Assembly (NCBI RefSeq): GCF_003545875.1
Contig: NZ_QHCS01000008.1
Coordinates: forward strand, 1 to 64,000
DNA length: 64,000 nucleotides
From: Leptospira stimsonii
GTDB taxonomy: Bacteria > Spirochaetota > Leptospiria > Leptospirales > Leptospiraceae
Direction of reading: 5' to 3'
How positions within the stretch are numbered: position 1 is the stretch's first letter; each line of letters opens with the position of its first letter. Below are positions 21,687-30,793 of this stretch, piece by piece. The position numbers and the translations under genes were made by a program. The notes beneath the pieces were generated by a model, which did not search any database, was not told the origin of the DNA, and worked only from the letters and a program-made list of their open reading frames with translations.

Positions 21687-23251
21687 TACTTTTTCCGTTC
21701 GGAAGATTTGAGGAATTCTAAGATCGCATCCGCATACAACTCGGAACTTTTATGTGCAGAGTTGTAAGTCAAATGATGCGGATCTAGAAAGAATTTTTTG
21801 TCCGGCATCGAATCTTTGAGATCGTAAAATCCGAAGTTCGTATCTTTTTGAGATTCGAAAAAATTCAAATACCCGCGATACCAATTTCCATTTTTATAAT
21901 ACTTACTTTCGATCGGATTTTCGGGTGAATTGATGACTACGAGTTTTTTGCCCTTCGCTTTGAACTTTGCGATCGCTTTTTCCAAAAACGTAAATTCGGA
22001 CCAGGTAAAAAATTCAGAAGATCCGAGGATCTCTTTATTCCTCTGAACTTTCTTGAGTCGGTTTAGGGCGCCTTCGTTTTCCGGATTGTAGTAAAGACGT
22101 CTTTCGTAATCTTTCAGATATTCTTCGTCCGACATATTCTCCACTCGATCGTCGTCCAAGCCGTGGATTCGTTCGTAGGAGATTCCTGTCCTGATTTCTC
22201 TTCTACAAAAATTCTGCGGAAGACGAATTCCATAAGTGGCCGGGTTCCCGAAAATTCTTGCGTCGACTTCTTCGGAACTGGTTGTCGGTGATACGGTGAA
22301 TCCTAGGGTTACGGATTCCTTTTTTTTTCCGAACTCGTCTTCGAATTCCAAAAGGAGAGGTTTCCAACCGGGTTTTGCAAAGGTTTCATCGAGCAAGGGA
22401 TATTTCAGAGGAATTCCGTTTTCTGTGATCTCCTCGATAGAGACGCGGACGCCAGGTTTTTGTGTGAAGATATCCTCCGAAAGTTTTCCGTCTTTGAGTT
22501 CGCATTCGATCGTAAACTTTGGAGGCGTCCAACCGCGAAGAAAGATCCCTTCCTTCGGCATCGCGCCGGTATAATAGTGGTACGAACGCATCGTCCTCGT
22601 ATGGTGTTCCAAGTATTCCATCCAAGGATCGTAAAGAAAACTTCGGTAACGATTGAGAAGAATTCCGGCTTTCGCGAGTTGAGCAAAAAAATCTCCTTTG
22701 GAATAACTTCTCCAGTGATCCGCCAAAAATTCTCCCGGAAAAATAAACCGATTTTGGTGACGTACTTTGTAGTCTTTGATTCTTGCGTTTTCGTCAAAGC
22801 CTACGAGACCGGATTCATTTTTTTGAATATAATCTAATTGTAAATCGGCGGGATTGAAAACGTAAACCACCAGCTCCGGATTTTTAGAGAGAATATCATC
22901 CGCGTAATAATATAAATCCGTTGGAGACATCGCGGGATGAGAGTAGAATTCCGCGCGAAAGTTCGAGGAATCGATCTCGGAAGAATTGAGTCTTTCTGCA
23001 ATCTCATCGGGATAAGAAGAATACAACGCTACGCTACTTCCCGCGATCAAAATCCCCTTTTCGCTCGGCTCAAAACGGATGTTTCTTCTTTTGTGAAGAA
23101 AGTTGTACCAAGGAGAAGTATCCCATTCGAGTTCGTTCGGGAATTCAAAAAGCGCGATCGGAAAGATCACTCTATCTAAAAAAACGAATCCTAAAAGAAG
23201 AAGAAGGGAGATCCAAAAAGTTTTGAATTTTACTTTTGATTCGGAATTCAT
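21686..23251 (-). CDS. Membrane-anchored SGNH/AlgJ-like protein
   Basis: 521 residues. One N-terminal membrane helix (about 9-33), then a periplasmic domain with GSSVALYSSYP at about 71-81, where SGNH hydrolases place the catalytic serine, and DPHHLTYNSA near the C-terminus supplying the Asp/His pair. The layout resembles AlgJ/AlgX/DltD-type partners in polysaccharide O-acylation and the Leptospira DUF1574 proteins. A beta-rich insertion occupies the middle. Coupled to the Fur-family gene upstream (4-bp ATGA overlap) and the GT-C-like gene downstream. Putative role: acyl transfer or removal on a surface glycan. Activity is not proven. Confidence 0.65.
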   Translation of the reverse strand: MNSESKVKFKTFWISLLLLLGFVFLDRVIFPIALFEFPNELEWDTSPWYNFLHKRRNIRFEPSEKGILIAGSSVALYSSYPDEIAERLNSSEIDSSNFRAEFYSHPAMSPTDLYYYADDILSKNPELVVYVFNPADLQLDYIQKNESGLVGFDENARIKDYKVRHQNRFIFPGEFLADHWRSYSKGDFFAQLAKAGILLNRYRSFLYDPWMEYLEHHTRTMRSYHYYTGAMPKEGIFLRGWTPPKFTIECELKDGKLSEDIFTQKPGVRVSIEEITENGIPLKYPLLDETFAKPGWKPLLLEFEDEFGKKKESVTLGFTVSPTTSSEEVDARIFGNPATYGIRLPQNFCRREIRTGISYERIHGLDDDRVENMSDEEYLKDYERRLYYNPENEGALNRLKKVQRNKEILGSSEFFTWSEFTFLEKAIAKFKAKGKKLVVINSPENPIESKYYKNGNWYRGYLNFFESQKDTNFGFYDLKDSMPDKKFFLDPHHLTYNSAHKSSELYADAILEFLKSSERKK

Positions 23252-23649
23252 TTTACCTTGGAATTGCAGTCGGAACAGGTTCCATAGAGAATGATCTCAT
23301 GGGTATCCACCGTAAATCCTTTAGGGCTTTTGTCGAGAGGAAACGGACAGATTTCAATATCGAATACACGATCACATTGTTTACAATGGAAGTGATGGTG
23401 ATGATGAAGATGACTCGCCTCGAACCGGGAAGATTCTCCGGGTAGGTGGATCTCATTGATCGCACCGGTTTCCATGAGATGATTGACTGCTCTGTAAACG
23501 GTGGCGATTCCGAGGTTGTCCAGATTCTTACGGGAAAGATCGAAAATTTCTTTGATGGAAAGTGGTCCCTTTGCGGCTTCCAGAACCTTTAAGATTTCCC
23601 CTTTCTGTTTCGTATTTCTTAGTGCGGCTTTTCCTGCTTCTACTTTCAT
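23248..23649 (-). CDS. Fur-family metal-responsive repressor
   Basis: 133 residues. The winged helix includes LGIATVYRAVNHLMETG (recognition helix). The dimerisation domain has HLHHHHHFHCKQC, which gives regulatory-site histidines and the first CxxC, and a second CxxC (CSDC) at the C-terminus, so the structural zinc site is complete. Fur, PerR and Zur cannot be separated with certainty by eye. The place beside hmuO matches the Fur-family gene of the Leptospira haem locus, which favours an iron/haem role. Likely targets are the Fur-box-like sites at 23912 and 29884. The downstream SGNH gene is translationally coupled. Confidence 0.9.
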   Translation of the reverse strand: MKVEAGKAALRNTKQKGEILKVLEAAKGPLSIKEIFDLSRKNLDNLGIATVYRAVNHLMETGAINEIHLPGESSRFEASHLHHHHHFHCKQCDRVFDIEICPFPLDKSPKGFTVDTHEIILYGTCSDCNSKVK

Positions 23650-23911
23650 CCAAAAAGGTCCGAACGACCGTTGACTCCTCTCTTTCGATTTTTTTCTTAC
23701 GCAAAATCAAAAAGAAGAACAAAGTTCCTTTTTACAAGAAGCGTTCTTCCGGGCAAAAAGGCAGTCTTCTTAATTCTCAGATCCCATCCTCTTCCATGTC
23801 AACCTCATTTAGAGGACCGTGTGCTCAACAAGGTTTGCCCGTAAAGGTCTGAATTTGTGTGAGATCCTACATTTTCTCTCACGGAAGATCTCTCCTTTTT
23901 GAAAATAAGTT

Positions 23912-23926
23912 TGATTCTCAGTATCA
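23912..23926. promoter_or_regulatory. Fur-box-like operator upstream of hmuO
   Basis: TGATTCT C AGTATCA is a 7-1-7 imperfect palindrome; the flanks extend it to TTTGAT...ATCAAA (23910-23928). It is 39 bp before the hmuO start. A site with the same left half lies in front of the haem-receptor operon (29884-29898). Binding is inferred from position and shape. Confidence 0.55.
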
Positions 23927-23965
23927 AATAAAAAGAATTGTCACAGTATTGTCAGGAGATACGCA

Positions 23966-24643
23966 ATGAATTTAGCCACTTTACTTCGAGAAGGAACCTC
24001 CGAGGAACACAGATCCGCCGAAAGTTCGGCATTCATCCGTTGTTTTATGAAAGGAATTTTAGAAAGAGGAACCTATTCAAGACATCTGGAAGCCTTCTAC
24101 TTTGTTTACGAAGCCTTAGAAAGAGAATTAGAGCTTTCTTCCAAGGATCCGGTGCTTGGATCGATCTATTTCCCCGAACTCAATCGGAGAGACGCCATTC
24201 TCAAAGACCTTCAGTATTTTTTTGGATCTTGGAACCCGGCGGAGCACAAGCCGACGCCTGCTACGCAGGTTTACGTAGATAGAATCCGGAAGATTTCAGG
24301 GACACAGCCTACCCTCCTTGTCGCCCATTCTTACGTGCGCTATTTGGGAGATCTTTCCGGAGGGCAAATTCTAAAAAAAGTCGCGGCCCGCGCACTTTCC
24401 CTTCCGCAAGGAGAAGGAATTTCCTTTTACGAGTTTCCGCAGATCACGGATATCAACGGGTTTAAACAAAATTACAGAGCCGCGTTAGACGCTCTTTCGG
24501 TTGAAGATTCCGAAAAACAGGATATTCTTTCCGAATCAAAACAGGTCTTCCTTTTGAATCAGGGAATCTTTTCCGAATTGGAAAAGGATCTCATCGCGGC
24601 AATCGGTAAGGAAACGTATGACTCCGTCCTCTCCAAAGGATAA
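23966..24643 (+). CDS. hmuO: Haem oxygenase
   Basis: 225 residues, as expected for bacterial haem oxygenases. It opens haem to biliverdin, releasing iron and CO, in the cytoplasm. The axial histidine is His15 in TSEEHRSAES; the distal-helix motif YLGDLSGGQ is present, followed by the helical C-terminal part. AGGAG stands before ATG 23966, and a Fur-box-like palindrome lies upstream. The MFS gene begins inside its last 26 bp, so both are co-expressed. In pathogenic Leptospira haem oxygenase is required for growth on haem and for virulence (published work on L. interrogans); the same role is expected here. Confidence 0.95.
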   Translation: MNLATLLREGTSEEHRSAESSAFIRCFMKGILERGTYSRHLEAFYFVYEALERELELSSKDPVLGSIYFPELNRRDAILKDLQYFFGSWNPAEHKPTPATQVYVDRIRKISGTQPTLLVAHSYVRYLGDLSGGQILKKVAARALSLPQGEGISFYEFPQITDINGFKQNYRAALDALSVEDSEKQDILSESKQVFLLNQGIFSELEKDLIAAIGKETYDSVLSKG

Positions 24644-25844
24644 AAGAAAAGGATCGGTTTATTTTTTACCGGGGGCGATCTTTTTGGCAATGCTTCCGGT
24701 AACGATGATCGTTCCGGTATTTAAGGAAATTGTAAAGGACCGATTTCAATCGGGCAACAGCGAAGTTGCCTGGTTCTTGAGCGTTGCGATGCTCGGATCC
24801 TTTTTCTTTTCTCCGATCGCAGGCTTTCTCTCGGATCGATTCGGAACGAGAAAAAAAATCATCGTTCTTTTTTGTTTTCTGGATGCCCTCCTTTTGAGTC
24901 TTCTTCCCTATGCGGAAAGTCTTCCCGTTCTTTTAGGTCTTCGATTTTTGGAAGGAGGCGCTCACGTTTTTGTCATCGGTTTGCTTATGGCATCGGTCGC
25001 GGATTTTGAACACGGAAGCTCCGCCTTACAACTCAAAGGTGGAACTCTGATGGGAATTTCCGGAATGCTTCTTTCTCTTGGAGGGGCGGTCGGAATCTCA
25101 CTCGGATTTTTAGGAAAGGAAAATCCCTATCTTCCTTTTTATACGGGTTCAACGATCCTTTTGTTTCTTGCATTCATCGTTTATCGTTTTGTTCCGGAAG
25201 TGGAAAGCTTAGCTTCTAAAAAACAGTTTACTTGGAAAGAATCCGGACTTGTCTTTCTTTCCCGCCCTCTCCTTTTATTTCCGATGGCGTTTCAATTTTT
25301 AGATCGATTCACATCCGGTTATTTTATGAGTTCTCTCAATCTTCGACTTCGAGAAGAATTCTTTCTCAATCCCTCGGAGACGGGACGACTGCTTTCTCTC
25401 GTTTTTCTTCCGATGGCTCTTTTATCCTATCCAGCGATTCGACTTTCCAAAAAGACGGGAAAGTATTTCCCGGTTGCAATCGGCTCTCTGATCTATGGGA
25501 TCGCTTTGACTCTTTCTGGAACGTTTCATTCCATCGGGTGGATCACGATTTCTCTTCTTTTTTGCGGTTTGGGAGCCGGTCTTATGTTTGCGACGTCTCT
25601 TCGATTGGCATCTTCTCTTTGTAATCGTGAAAACAATGGAATCGTAATGTCCGCTCTGACCGGAATCGGATCTCTTGGTTTTTTTCTCGGTCCCATTTCT
25701 TCCGTAGGTTTGGATCGAATTTCCGATTCGATTTCTTTTTTTCGAAGCTTCTCTTTGACCGCGGTCGTATTCGGTTTGGCTCAGATCCTGCTCGTGGTCG
25801 CAAGCATTCCTTTTTACAGAATTTTAAATAAAAAAGTATATTAG
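24618..25844 (+). CDS. Major facilitator superfamily transporter
   Basis: 408 residues and 12 predicted membrane helices. The loop between helices 2 and 3 reads GFLSDRFGTRKKI, the MFS motif A, and VAWFLSVAMLG lies in front. It overlaps hmuO by 26 bp. An export role for haem breakdown products (biliverdin) or import of an iron ligand would suit the context, but nothing in the sequence names the substrate. After it, 25845-26435 contains no supportable gene; a 90-codon minus frame at 25882-26154 is not recognised and looks incidental. Confidence 0.85.
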   Translation: MTPSSPKDKRKGSVYFLPGAIFLAMLPVTMIVPVFKEIVKDRFQSGNSEVAWFLSVAMLGSFFFSPIAGFLSDRFGTRKKIIVLFCFLDALLLSLLPYAESLPVLLGLRFLEGGAHVFVIGLLMASVADFEHGSSALQLKGGTLMGISGMLLSLGGAVGISLGFLGKENPYLPFYTGSTILLFLAFIVYRFVPEVESLASKKQFTWKESGLVFLSRPLLLFPMAFQFLDRFTSGYFMSSLNLRLREEFFLNPSETGRLLSLVFLPMALLSYPAIRLSKKTGKYFPVAIGSLIYGIALTLSGTFHSIGWITISLLFCGLGAGLMFATSLRLASSLCNRENNGIVMSALTGIGSLGFFLGPISSVGLDRISDSISFFRSFSLTAVVFGLAQILLVVASIPFYRILNKKVY

Positions 25845-26435
25845 AATATATTAAAGAAACAAAATTTCGTAGAGTCTGAATTCATCGAGAGGGGGACGTT
25901 CTCGTTTTCATTGCGTGTCCGTTTGAGGGAGCGTTTGCCAAATTTTTACGATTTCCTTGTTTGATCTCTTCTATTCGTAAGAATGGAGGATCAAACCTCA
26001 GAAGAAAATATCCGCGATGGATCCATGAGTTCGTTCTCAAGGAAACGTTTTGATTGGGCCAGAAGCCAGTGAGTTCTGAGCTGTACATCATCTTCGTGCA
26101 ACGAGACAAGAGGAAGATTCTTCTTAAAAAACCTCTGAATGAGCATCGAAACAAAATGCTTCTTGTGTTTTACTATGATAGCGGATCAAGAATTTTATAC
26201 CCAAGCAAAGCCATCATCGGGAAATAAGCGCGGAACGTTTTCGAAACCGTAGGATTTGGTAGTTTAAAAAAGATTCCGTTAAAAAATAAAATTAAGGAAA
26301 GGAATAGTAAATTAATAAATACGAATATTCGAAAGAAGGAAACTGTTTTACAAGGGTCTTCGAGCTAATTTTTACATTTACAATTCTAGGTAGATTCTTC
26401 TTGCGTTTGGGGAATCGGTCGACTCCGAAGAATTC

Positions 26436-28529
26436 TTAAAATTGCGCTGAAAATCCGCCGTAGAAAAATCTCGGTCTTGTGGGATTGTAAGCGAGTTCGT
26501 ATTCGTTCAAAAGATTGTCCACACCGAAGAACAAAGCGAAGTGTTTCTCGAAAAATTTCTGTTCCATTCTTATATTGATGATCGTAAAGGGCTTTCCGTA
26601 TGTTACGGGCGGGTTTTCGTTCAACTTCACTTCCGTAGGAATAAAATCTTGCCCCGCCGCGGAAAGACTGCTCGTCGAACTGTAAAACGGTCGTTTGTCT
26701 AAGTGTTTTCCCCGAAGATTGAATTGAAAACCTCCGGGCGAATTGTAGATAAAATTCGCCGAGACTTGATGAAGCGCCCTTCCTTCCAGCGGACGATCCG
26801 TTGTCAGATCTCTCGTATCGGTTTGATTGTAGCCGAGTTCCAGAGTGTAGTGTTTTAGAAAACGATATTGGACTCCGAGTTCTCCACCTCGCGTATATGC
26901 TTTCGCGATATTCTGTAATTGAAACTGAGAATATTCCCTTCCCTGATTGGAATCGAACTTATATTGGATCAGATTGATGACGTCGTTTCGATACAAACTC
27001 AAGGAGAATGTGAGAAAAGAAAAAGGACTGTATTCGAGATCGGAATTGACCGTGATCGATTTCTCCGGTTTGAGATTCGGATTTCCGTCGACCACGTAAC
27101 CCACGGCGGGGTTTTCAAAACGAAGATATAATTCTTGGAAGCTCGGAGGACGAAAGCCTCTTCCATAACTCGCCCTCCATACTAAGTTTTGAAGAATGTC
27201 ATAACGTGCGGCGAGTTTTGGTGTCGTCTGATTTCCGAACTGAGAATCGTCATCGTATCGAACCCCGGGAACGATTCGAATTCTGGGAGAACGGGAAACG
27301 GTCCATTCGTTCTGAATGAAGGCGGCTCTTCGTGTACGATAGACAAACCGATTCTGCAAACGATCGGATTCCAACTCGTTCGCAAAGGATTCCACACCTG
27401 CGGTAATAAAATGTCTTTCCGCGGCTTCCCAGTCGAGTTGAACGGTTCCTTGCGAAGTCAATTCCGCGTTGAGCTGTTTTACGTCCAGCTCGTCCGAGCC
27501 TCTCTGATTGTTATAGTATTTGTTTTCCCATTTCGAAATATTTCCTCGGAAAGAAATTAGATTCTTTCTACCGAATCCGTATTCCAAGGCGCCCGTCGCG
27601 AGAAAGTCGTGGGTCTTGTTGTTGCGATCAAAGACCGCTTTGGACTGGGTGACGTCGACTCCGTTTTGATCTCGATGTTGATAGAGGATCCTTGTTTTCG
27701 CTTTGAACTTTCCGTCCGGATTGAAGATAAGATTCATGCCCGTGTTCAAATCTTGATACGCGTTTCCGGTCGTCGCTTGAGAATCGGGAACCAAACGATA
27801 ACCGGGGTTTTTGTTGTAACCGGCGGAAACGTTTCCGCTAACGAGCTCGTTTCGAAAACCCAAATTAGCGGTCGTATTGAATTCTCCTTCGGTATTGAAG
27901 TTCTTTCGATTTCCGTTTCCGTAGGTCGTTCTCATCTCATAGCTGAGTTTTTTGTCGCCTTCTTTTGTGATGAGATTGATGACTCCTCCGATCGCATCGG
28001 CTCCGTAAAGAGCGGATGACGCGCCCTTTACGATTTCGATTCTTTCCAAGTTCTGGACTTTAAAACGGCTCAGGTCGACTGCGTTGTTGAGTCTTCCCGA
28101 AATTCTTTCTCCGTCGATAAGAATCAGGACATACTGTGAATCCATGCCCAACATTCGAACCCGAGATCCTCCGAAAAAGGGAACCACGTCGATTCCCAGT
28201 TGAGTTTCTAAAACCTCAGCGGCGTTTCTCGCGCCGCTCGCTTCGATCTTTTTACGAGAGATCACTTCCGTCGCAACGGTAGAATCCTTGAGTCTTCTTT
28301 CGCCCCGAGAACCTGTGACGACGATTTGAGAGTCGTCCTGTACGTTTTCCTTTTGAGAATCCGAACTGTTCGTATCGGTTTTCACATTGGTCGTGTTCGG
28401 TGAATCTTTCTCAGGAACGGAAGTTTCTTTTTTCGTTTTGTCGTCTTGCGCTTGAAGAGGAAATAAAAAAAGAATTAGGAACAAAAAAGATATTCCACTG
28501 TGTTTAAAAAGTTTGCGGATCAAGGACAT
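26436..28529 (-). CDS. TonB-dependent haem receptor (HbpA-like)
   Basis: 697 residues from ATG 28529; an in-frame ATG at 28559 exists, but the signal peptide (SGISFLFLILFLFPLQAQ) favours the later start. After a Thr/Asp/Ser-rich linker comes the TonB box QIVVTG, the plug domain (VISRKKIEASGARNAAEVL, GMDSQYVLILIDGERI, IVKGASSALYGADAIGGVINLIT), then a 22-strand barrel ending in FSAQF. FRPPSFQELY and GNPNLKPEKS match the FRAP/NPNL region of haem receptors. Energised by TonB-ExbBD. Downstream of, and overlapping or abutting, the HmuY-like gene, so the operon runs lipoprotein, HmuY-like, receptor. It belongs to the locus that holds HbpA in L. interrogans. Confidence 0.9.
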   Translation of the reverse strand: MSLIRKLFKHSGISFLFLILFLFPLQAQDDKTKKETSVPEKDSPNTTNVKTDTNSSDSQKENVQDDSQIVVTGSRGERRLKDSTVATEVISRKKIEASGARNAAEVLETQLGIDVVPFFGGSRVRMLGMDSQYVLILIDGERISGRLNNAVDLSRFKVQNLERIEIVKGASSALYGADAIGGVINLITKEGDKKLSYEMRTTYGNGNRKNFNTEGEFNTTANLGFRNELVSGNVSAGYNKNPGYRLVPDSQATTGNAYQDLNTGMNLIFNPDGKFKAKTRILYQHRDQNGVDVTQSKAVFDRNNKTHDFLATGALEYGFGRKNLISFRGNISKWENKYYNNQRGSDELDVKQLNAELTSQGTVQLDWEAAERHFITAGVESFANELESDRLQNRFVYRTRRAAFIQNEWTVSRSPRIRIVPGVRYDDDSQFGNQTTPKLAARYDILQNLVWRASYGRGFRPPSFQELYLRFENPAVGYVVDGNPNLKPEKSITVNSDLEYSPFSFLTFSLSLYRNDVINLIQYKFDSNQGREYSQFQLQNIAKAYTRGGELGVQYRFLKHYTLELGYNQTDTRDLTTDRPLEGRALHQVSANFIYNSPGGFQFNLRGKHLDKRPFYSSTSSLSAAGQDFIPTEVKLNENPPVTYGKPFTIINIRMEQKFFEKHFALFFGVDNLLNEYELAYNPTRPRFFYGGFSAQF

Positions 28530-28537
28530 GATGTGGA

Positions 28538-29239
28538 TCAGTAAGGAATCTGTTTCCATCGAACGGTCGGGTAAGCGGCGGTCCCTTCGGAGCTATAATA
28601 GCCGGTGACTTGGAAAAGAAAGTATTGGTTTCCCGTGCTGGATCGTATTACAAAAATCTTATAGTTCGGTTGTAAAAATGCGAGAGTATAGTTGAACCAT
28701 TTGTTGAGGACGTCGCTTCCCACGTAATTGGTCTGAACTCCACCGGAAGCGAGCTCGGAGACGTTCGTGTCTACTGAAAAATTCGCGTTTGCACAACCCA
28801 AAGCCGTCGAAGAACTTACCGAGGCTACGTTAAAATCCGTAAGCACTGGATTGGTCATACAAGCGCCGCCGCTTCCCGAAGGATTCGTCGCGCCGCTGTT
28901 CGTCTGAAGTTTGAATCTCTGAAATCCGACATCCCAACCGCCCGCGGAATCGGGAACGGACGCCTGCGCTAAGTTTGCAAAATTAAATTTGATCCACACG
29001 TCATACGAAGCCGCTCTCACCTTAGTGGTATAAGAACCGTCTCCGTTGGATTCCGTAGAAAGAATTTTGGAAGTCGCCGCGTCTTCCAATTGTTTTTGGA
29101 GAGCCAACAAGGATTGCCTGAAAGCGAGTTCGTTTTCGTCGATGGCAGGATGCTGTCTTGCGCAGGAAACAAAAAGAAGAATCCCGAACCTCAGACAGAT
29201 TTGTTTCCAAAGAGGTTTGAAGTTCGAGATTCTTTTCAT
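28538..29239 (-). CDS. HmuY-like haem-binding lipoprotein
   Basis: 233 residues from ATG 29239 (an alternative ATG at 29251 gives four more residues). Lipobox LLFVSC with Cys26. The mature part has the HmuY-family signature: YDVWIKFNFAN early and GGWDVGFQRFKLQTNSG in the middle, with a C-terminal YFLFQVTGYYS strand. HmuY proteins are surface lipoproteins that take haem and pass it to a partner TonB receptor; here the receptor gene follows directly. Ligand residues cannot be picked out. Second gene of the operon starting at 29844. Confidence 0.8.
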   Translation of the reverse strand: MKRISNFKPLWKQICLRFGILLFVSCARQHPAIDENELAFRQSLLALQKQLEDAATSKILSTESNGDGSYTTKVRAASYDVWIKFNFANLAQASVPDSAGGWDVGFQRFKLQTNSGATNPSGSGGACMTNPVLTDFNVASVSSSTALGCANANFSVDTNVSELASGGVQTNYVGSDVLNKWFNYTLAFLQPNYKIFVIRSSTGNQYFLFQVTGYYSSEGTAAYPTVRWKQIPY

Positions 29240-29259
29240 TACAAATACCAAGAAGAGTG

Positions 29260-29844
29260 TTAGTTCTTAAGGGTGATTTGAAACGTAGTCGTCGGAGGTT
29301 CCGCGGTTCTACTCGCCAAATAGAAAACGAAGTAGTAATCTCCGCCTTTGGTCGCGTTGAGCGTGTAGACGTAAGGCCCGTCTCCCGCCGCAGAGCCGTA
29401 TTGCCCTTCACTCGGAGTCGTATAAGTGGAACGTGTAGAATCATACGCGGAATCCAGTAATGGGCAGGAAGCCGTGTTATAGACAAGAGGGGCGTTGGTG
29501 TTTCCAGCCGTTCCTTCGTCAAAGTCCGCTACGTTTCTTCCCCGGAACGTGATCTGATCTCCCGCTTTTACGTTGGAAAATTTGACCGCCGCGATCGAAT
29601 GATTCACAAAGGGAACCTTTCCGTAGACAAGAGTTTGGACCGAAGTGGTCGCGGTCATTGCCGGAAGACCCGCCACTCTTCCCCCGACGGTTGCAGAGCA
29701 ATTGTAGCCGTTGGAGGCAAGTCCCAAGAGCAGAAGTGTAGCCGGATCAACGTCCTCTTTGTCGTCTTTCTTACAATGAGCGAGGGAGCCTAGGATAAGG
29801 CCGAAAATAACTGTCGTTTTTGCAATCTTTTGGATGGTTTTCAT
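29260..29844 (-). CDS. Lipoprotein, first gene of the haem-receptor operon
   Basis: 194 residues. Signal peptide and lipobox LGSLAHC (Cys24), then KKDDKEDVDPATLLLLGLAS, a linker common in Leptospira lipoproteins. The rest is beta-rich with GKVPFVNHSIAAVKFSNVKAG and ends in TFQITLKN; it may be a small surface-exposed sandwich. I do not recognise the family. It is 20 bp upstream of the HmuY-like gene and behind a Fur-box-like site, which suggests a part in haem or iron capture. Confidence 0.75.
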   Translation of the reverse strand: MKTIQKIAKTTVIFGLILGSLAHCKKDDKEDVDPATLLLLGLASNGYNCSATVGGRVAGLPAMTATTSVQTLVYGKVPFVNHSIAAVKFSNVKAGDQITFRGRNVADFDEGTAGNTNAPLVYNTASCPLLDSAYDSTRSTYTTPSEGQYGSAAGDGPYVYTLNATKGGDYYFVFYLASRTAEPPTTTFQITLKN

Positions 29845-29883
29845 GAATTCTCCTTCTTCCTTTTGGGAACCATTCTCAAAATA

Positions 29884-29898
29884 TGAATATGAGAGTCA
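29884..29898. promoter_or_regulatory. Fur-box-like operator of the haem-receptor operon
   Basis: Read on the minus strand it is TGACTCT C ATATTCA, a 7-1-7 arrangement like the hmuO site (TGATTCT C AGTATCA); both are preceded by AGTT. It lies 40 bp upstream of the first gene's ATG at 29844. A further overlapping half-site (TGATATT) is adjacent. Confidence 0.5.
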
Positions 29899-30000
29899 AA
29901 CTCAATATCATTTAAAAAAAGAATCTGAGGAGGAACTGGATCCAATTTGCAATTCCGCGTGACGTGCACTTTCTTTGAGATTTGTGAAGGAGAATAGAAT

Positions 30001-30780
30001 TTGGTTTCTCTTTCTTTGAACCCGGTTCTCAATCGTCTTAGAATGACTCCGAGGAATTTGATTTTTAGCGTTCAATCCATTCTATTTTTGCTCATTCTTA
30101 CGCTTTCTCTCTCTTGTGCGATTTTAGATAAGAATCCGATTTCCGGAGCGATTCCTGTTTTTTCGAGAGAAGGGAAAATTCTTCGATATTATCCCTATCA
30201 GGTTCGTTGGATCGGTTTTGACGAAAGTGAATTTCCGGACACGGCGCGTCTGAGTGAATTTCGAAATTTGGTTTCTCTGGAAATTTTGCATCCGGAGTTC
30301 GAAAATTTGGAAGAATTGAGCGCTTTGAAAACGGTCGGATTTTTGAACGTCAACGGGACCAAGGTAAAGGATCTGCGCCCACTTTCCAAACTCCCCCTCC
30401 TCCATAGCCTTTATTTGAACGAAACTTCCGTGGATGAAACGGATCTTGCCGGATATTCCGGTGTAGGAGCTCTAACAAAATTGGGTTTGTATAAAACCAA
30501 GATCAGGAATCTTTCCTTTATCGGTCAGGAATGTAAACTCAGGCAATTGGATATCCGCGGAACGGAAGTCTCTTCTCTGGAGCCGATCGCGGGGTGTAAG
30601 AATCTTCTCGAGCTCAGGATCGGAAACACAAAGATCAAAGAAATTAAGTATATCTACGAAATGACCGACCTTCGTTATCTCGAATGGTCCGGTTTGGATA
30701 TTTCTAAAGAAGAATTGGACTGGATTCGGATTCAACTTCCTTATCTAAAGCTGGTTCCGATCTATTCCAGTAATTTATAA
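30001..30780 (+). CDS. Leucine-rich-repeat lipoprotein
   Basis: 259 residues from TTG 30001, supported by GAAGGAG 8 nt upstream; ATG 30043 is the alternative. A long signal ends in the lipobox LSLSC (Cys39). From about residue 75 on there are leucine-rich repeats of the short bacterial type: EFRNLVSLEIL, SALKTVGFLNVNGTKV, SKLPLLHSLYLNETSV, ALTKLGLYKTKI, KLRQLDIRGTEVSSL, NLLELRIGNTKI. LRR proteins form a binding surface for proteins; pathogenic Leptospira have many. Stands alone, divergent from the haem operon. Confidence 0.8.
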   Translation: MVSLSLNPVLNRLRMTPRNLIFSVQSILFLLILTLSLSCAILDKNPISGAIPVFSREGKILRYYPYQVRWIGFDESEFPDTARLSEFRNLVSLEILHPEFENLEELSALKTVGFLNVNGTKVKDLRPLSKLPLLHSLYLNETSVDETDLAGYSGVGALTKLGLYKTKIRNLSFIGQECKLRQLDIRGTEVSSLEPIAGCKNLLELRIGNTKIKEIKYIYEMTDLRYLEWSGLDISKEELDWIRIQLPYLKLVPIYSSNL

Positions 30781-30793
30781 TATTCTTTATTGA

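Noticed and set aside
25882..26154. A 90-codon minus strand frame
   Set aside because: No signal, no domain and no start context; probably open by chance, though a gene remnant cannot be excluded.
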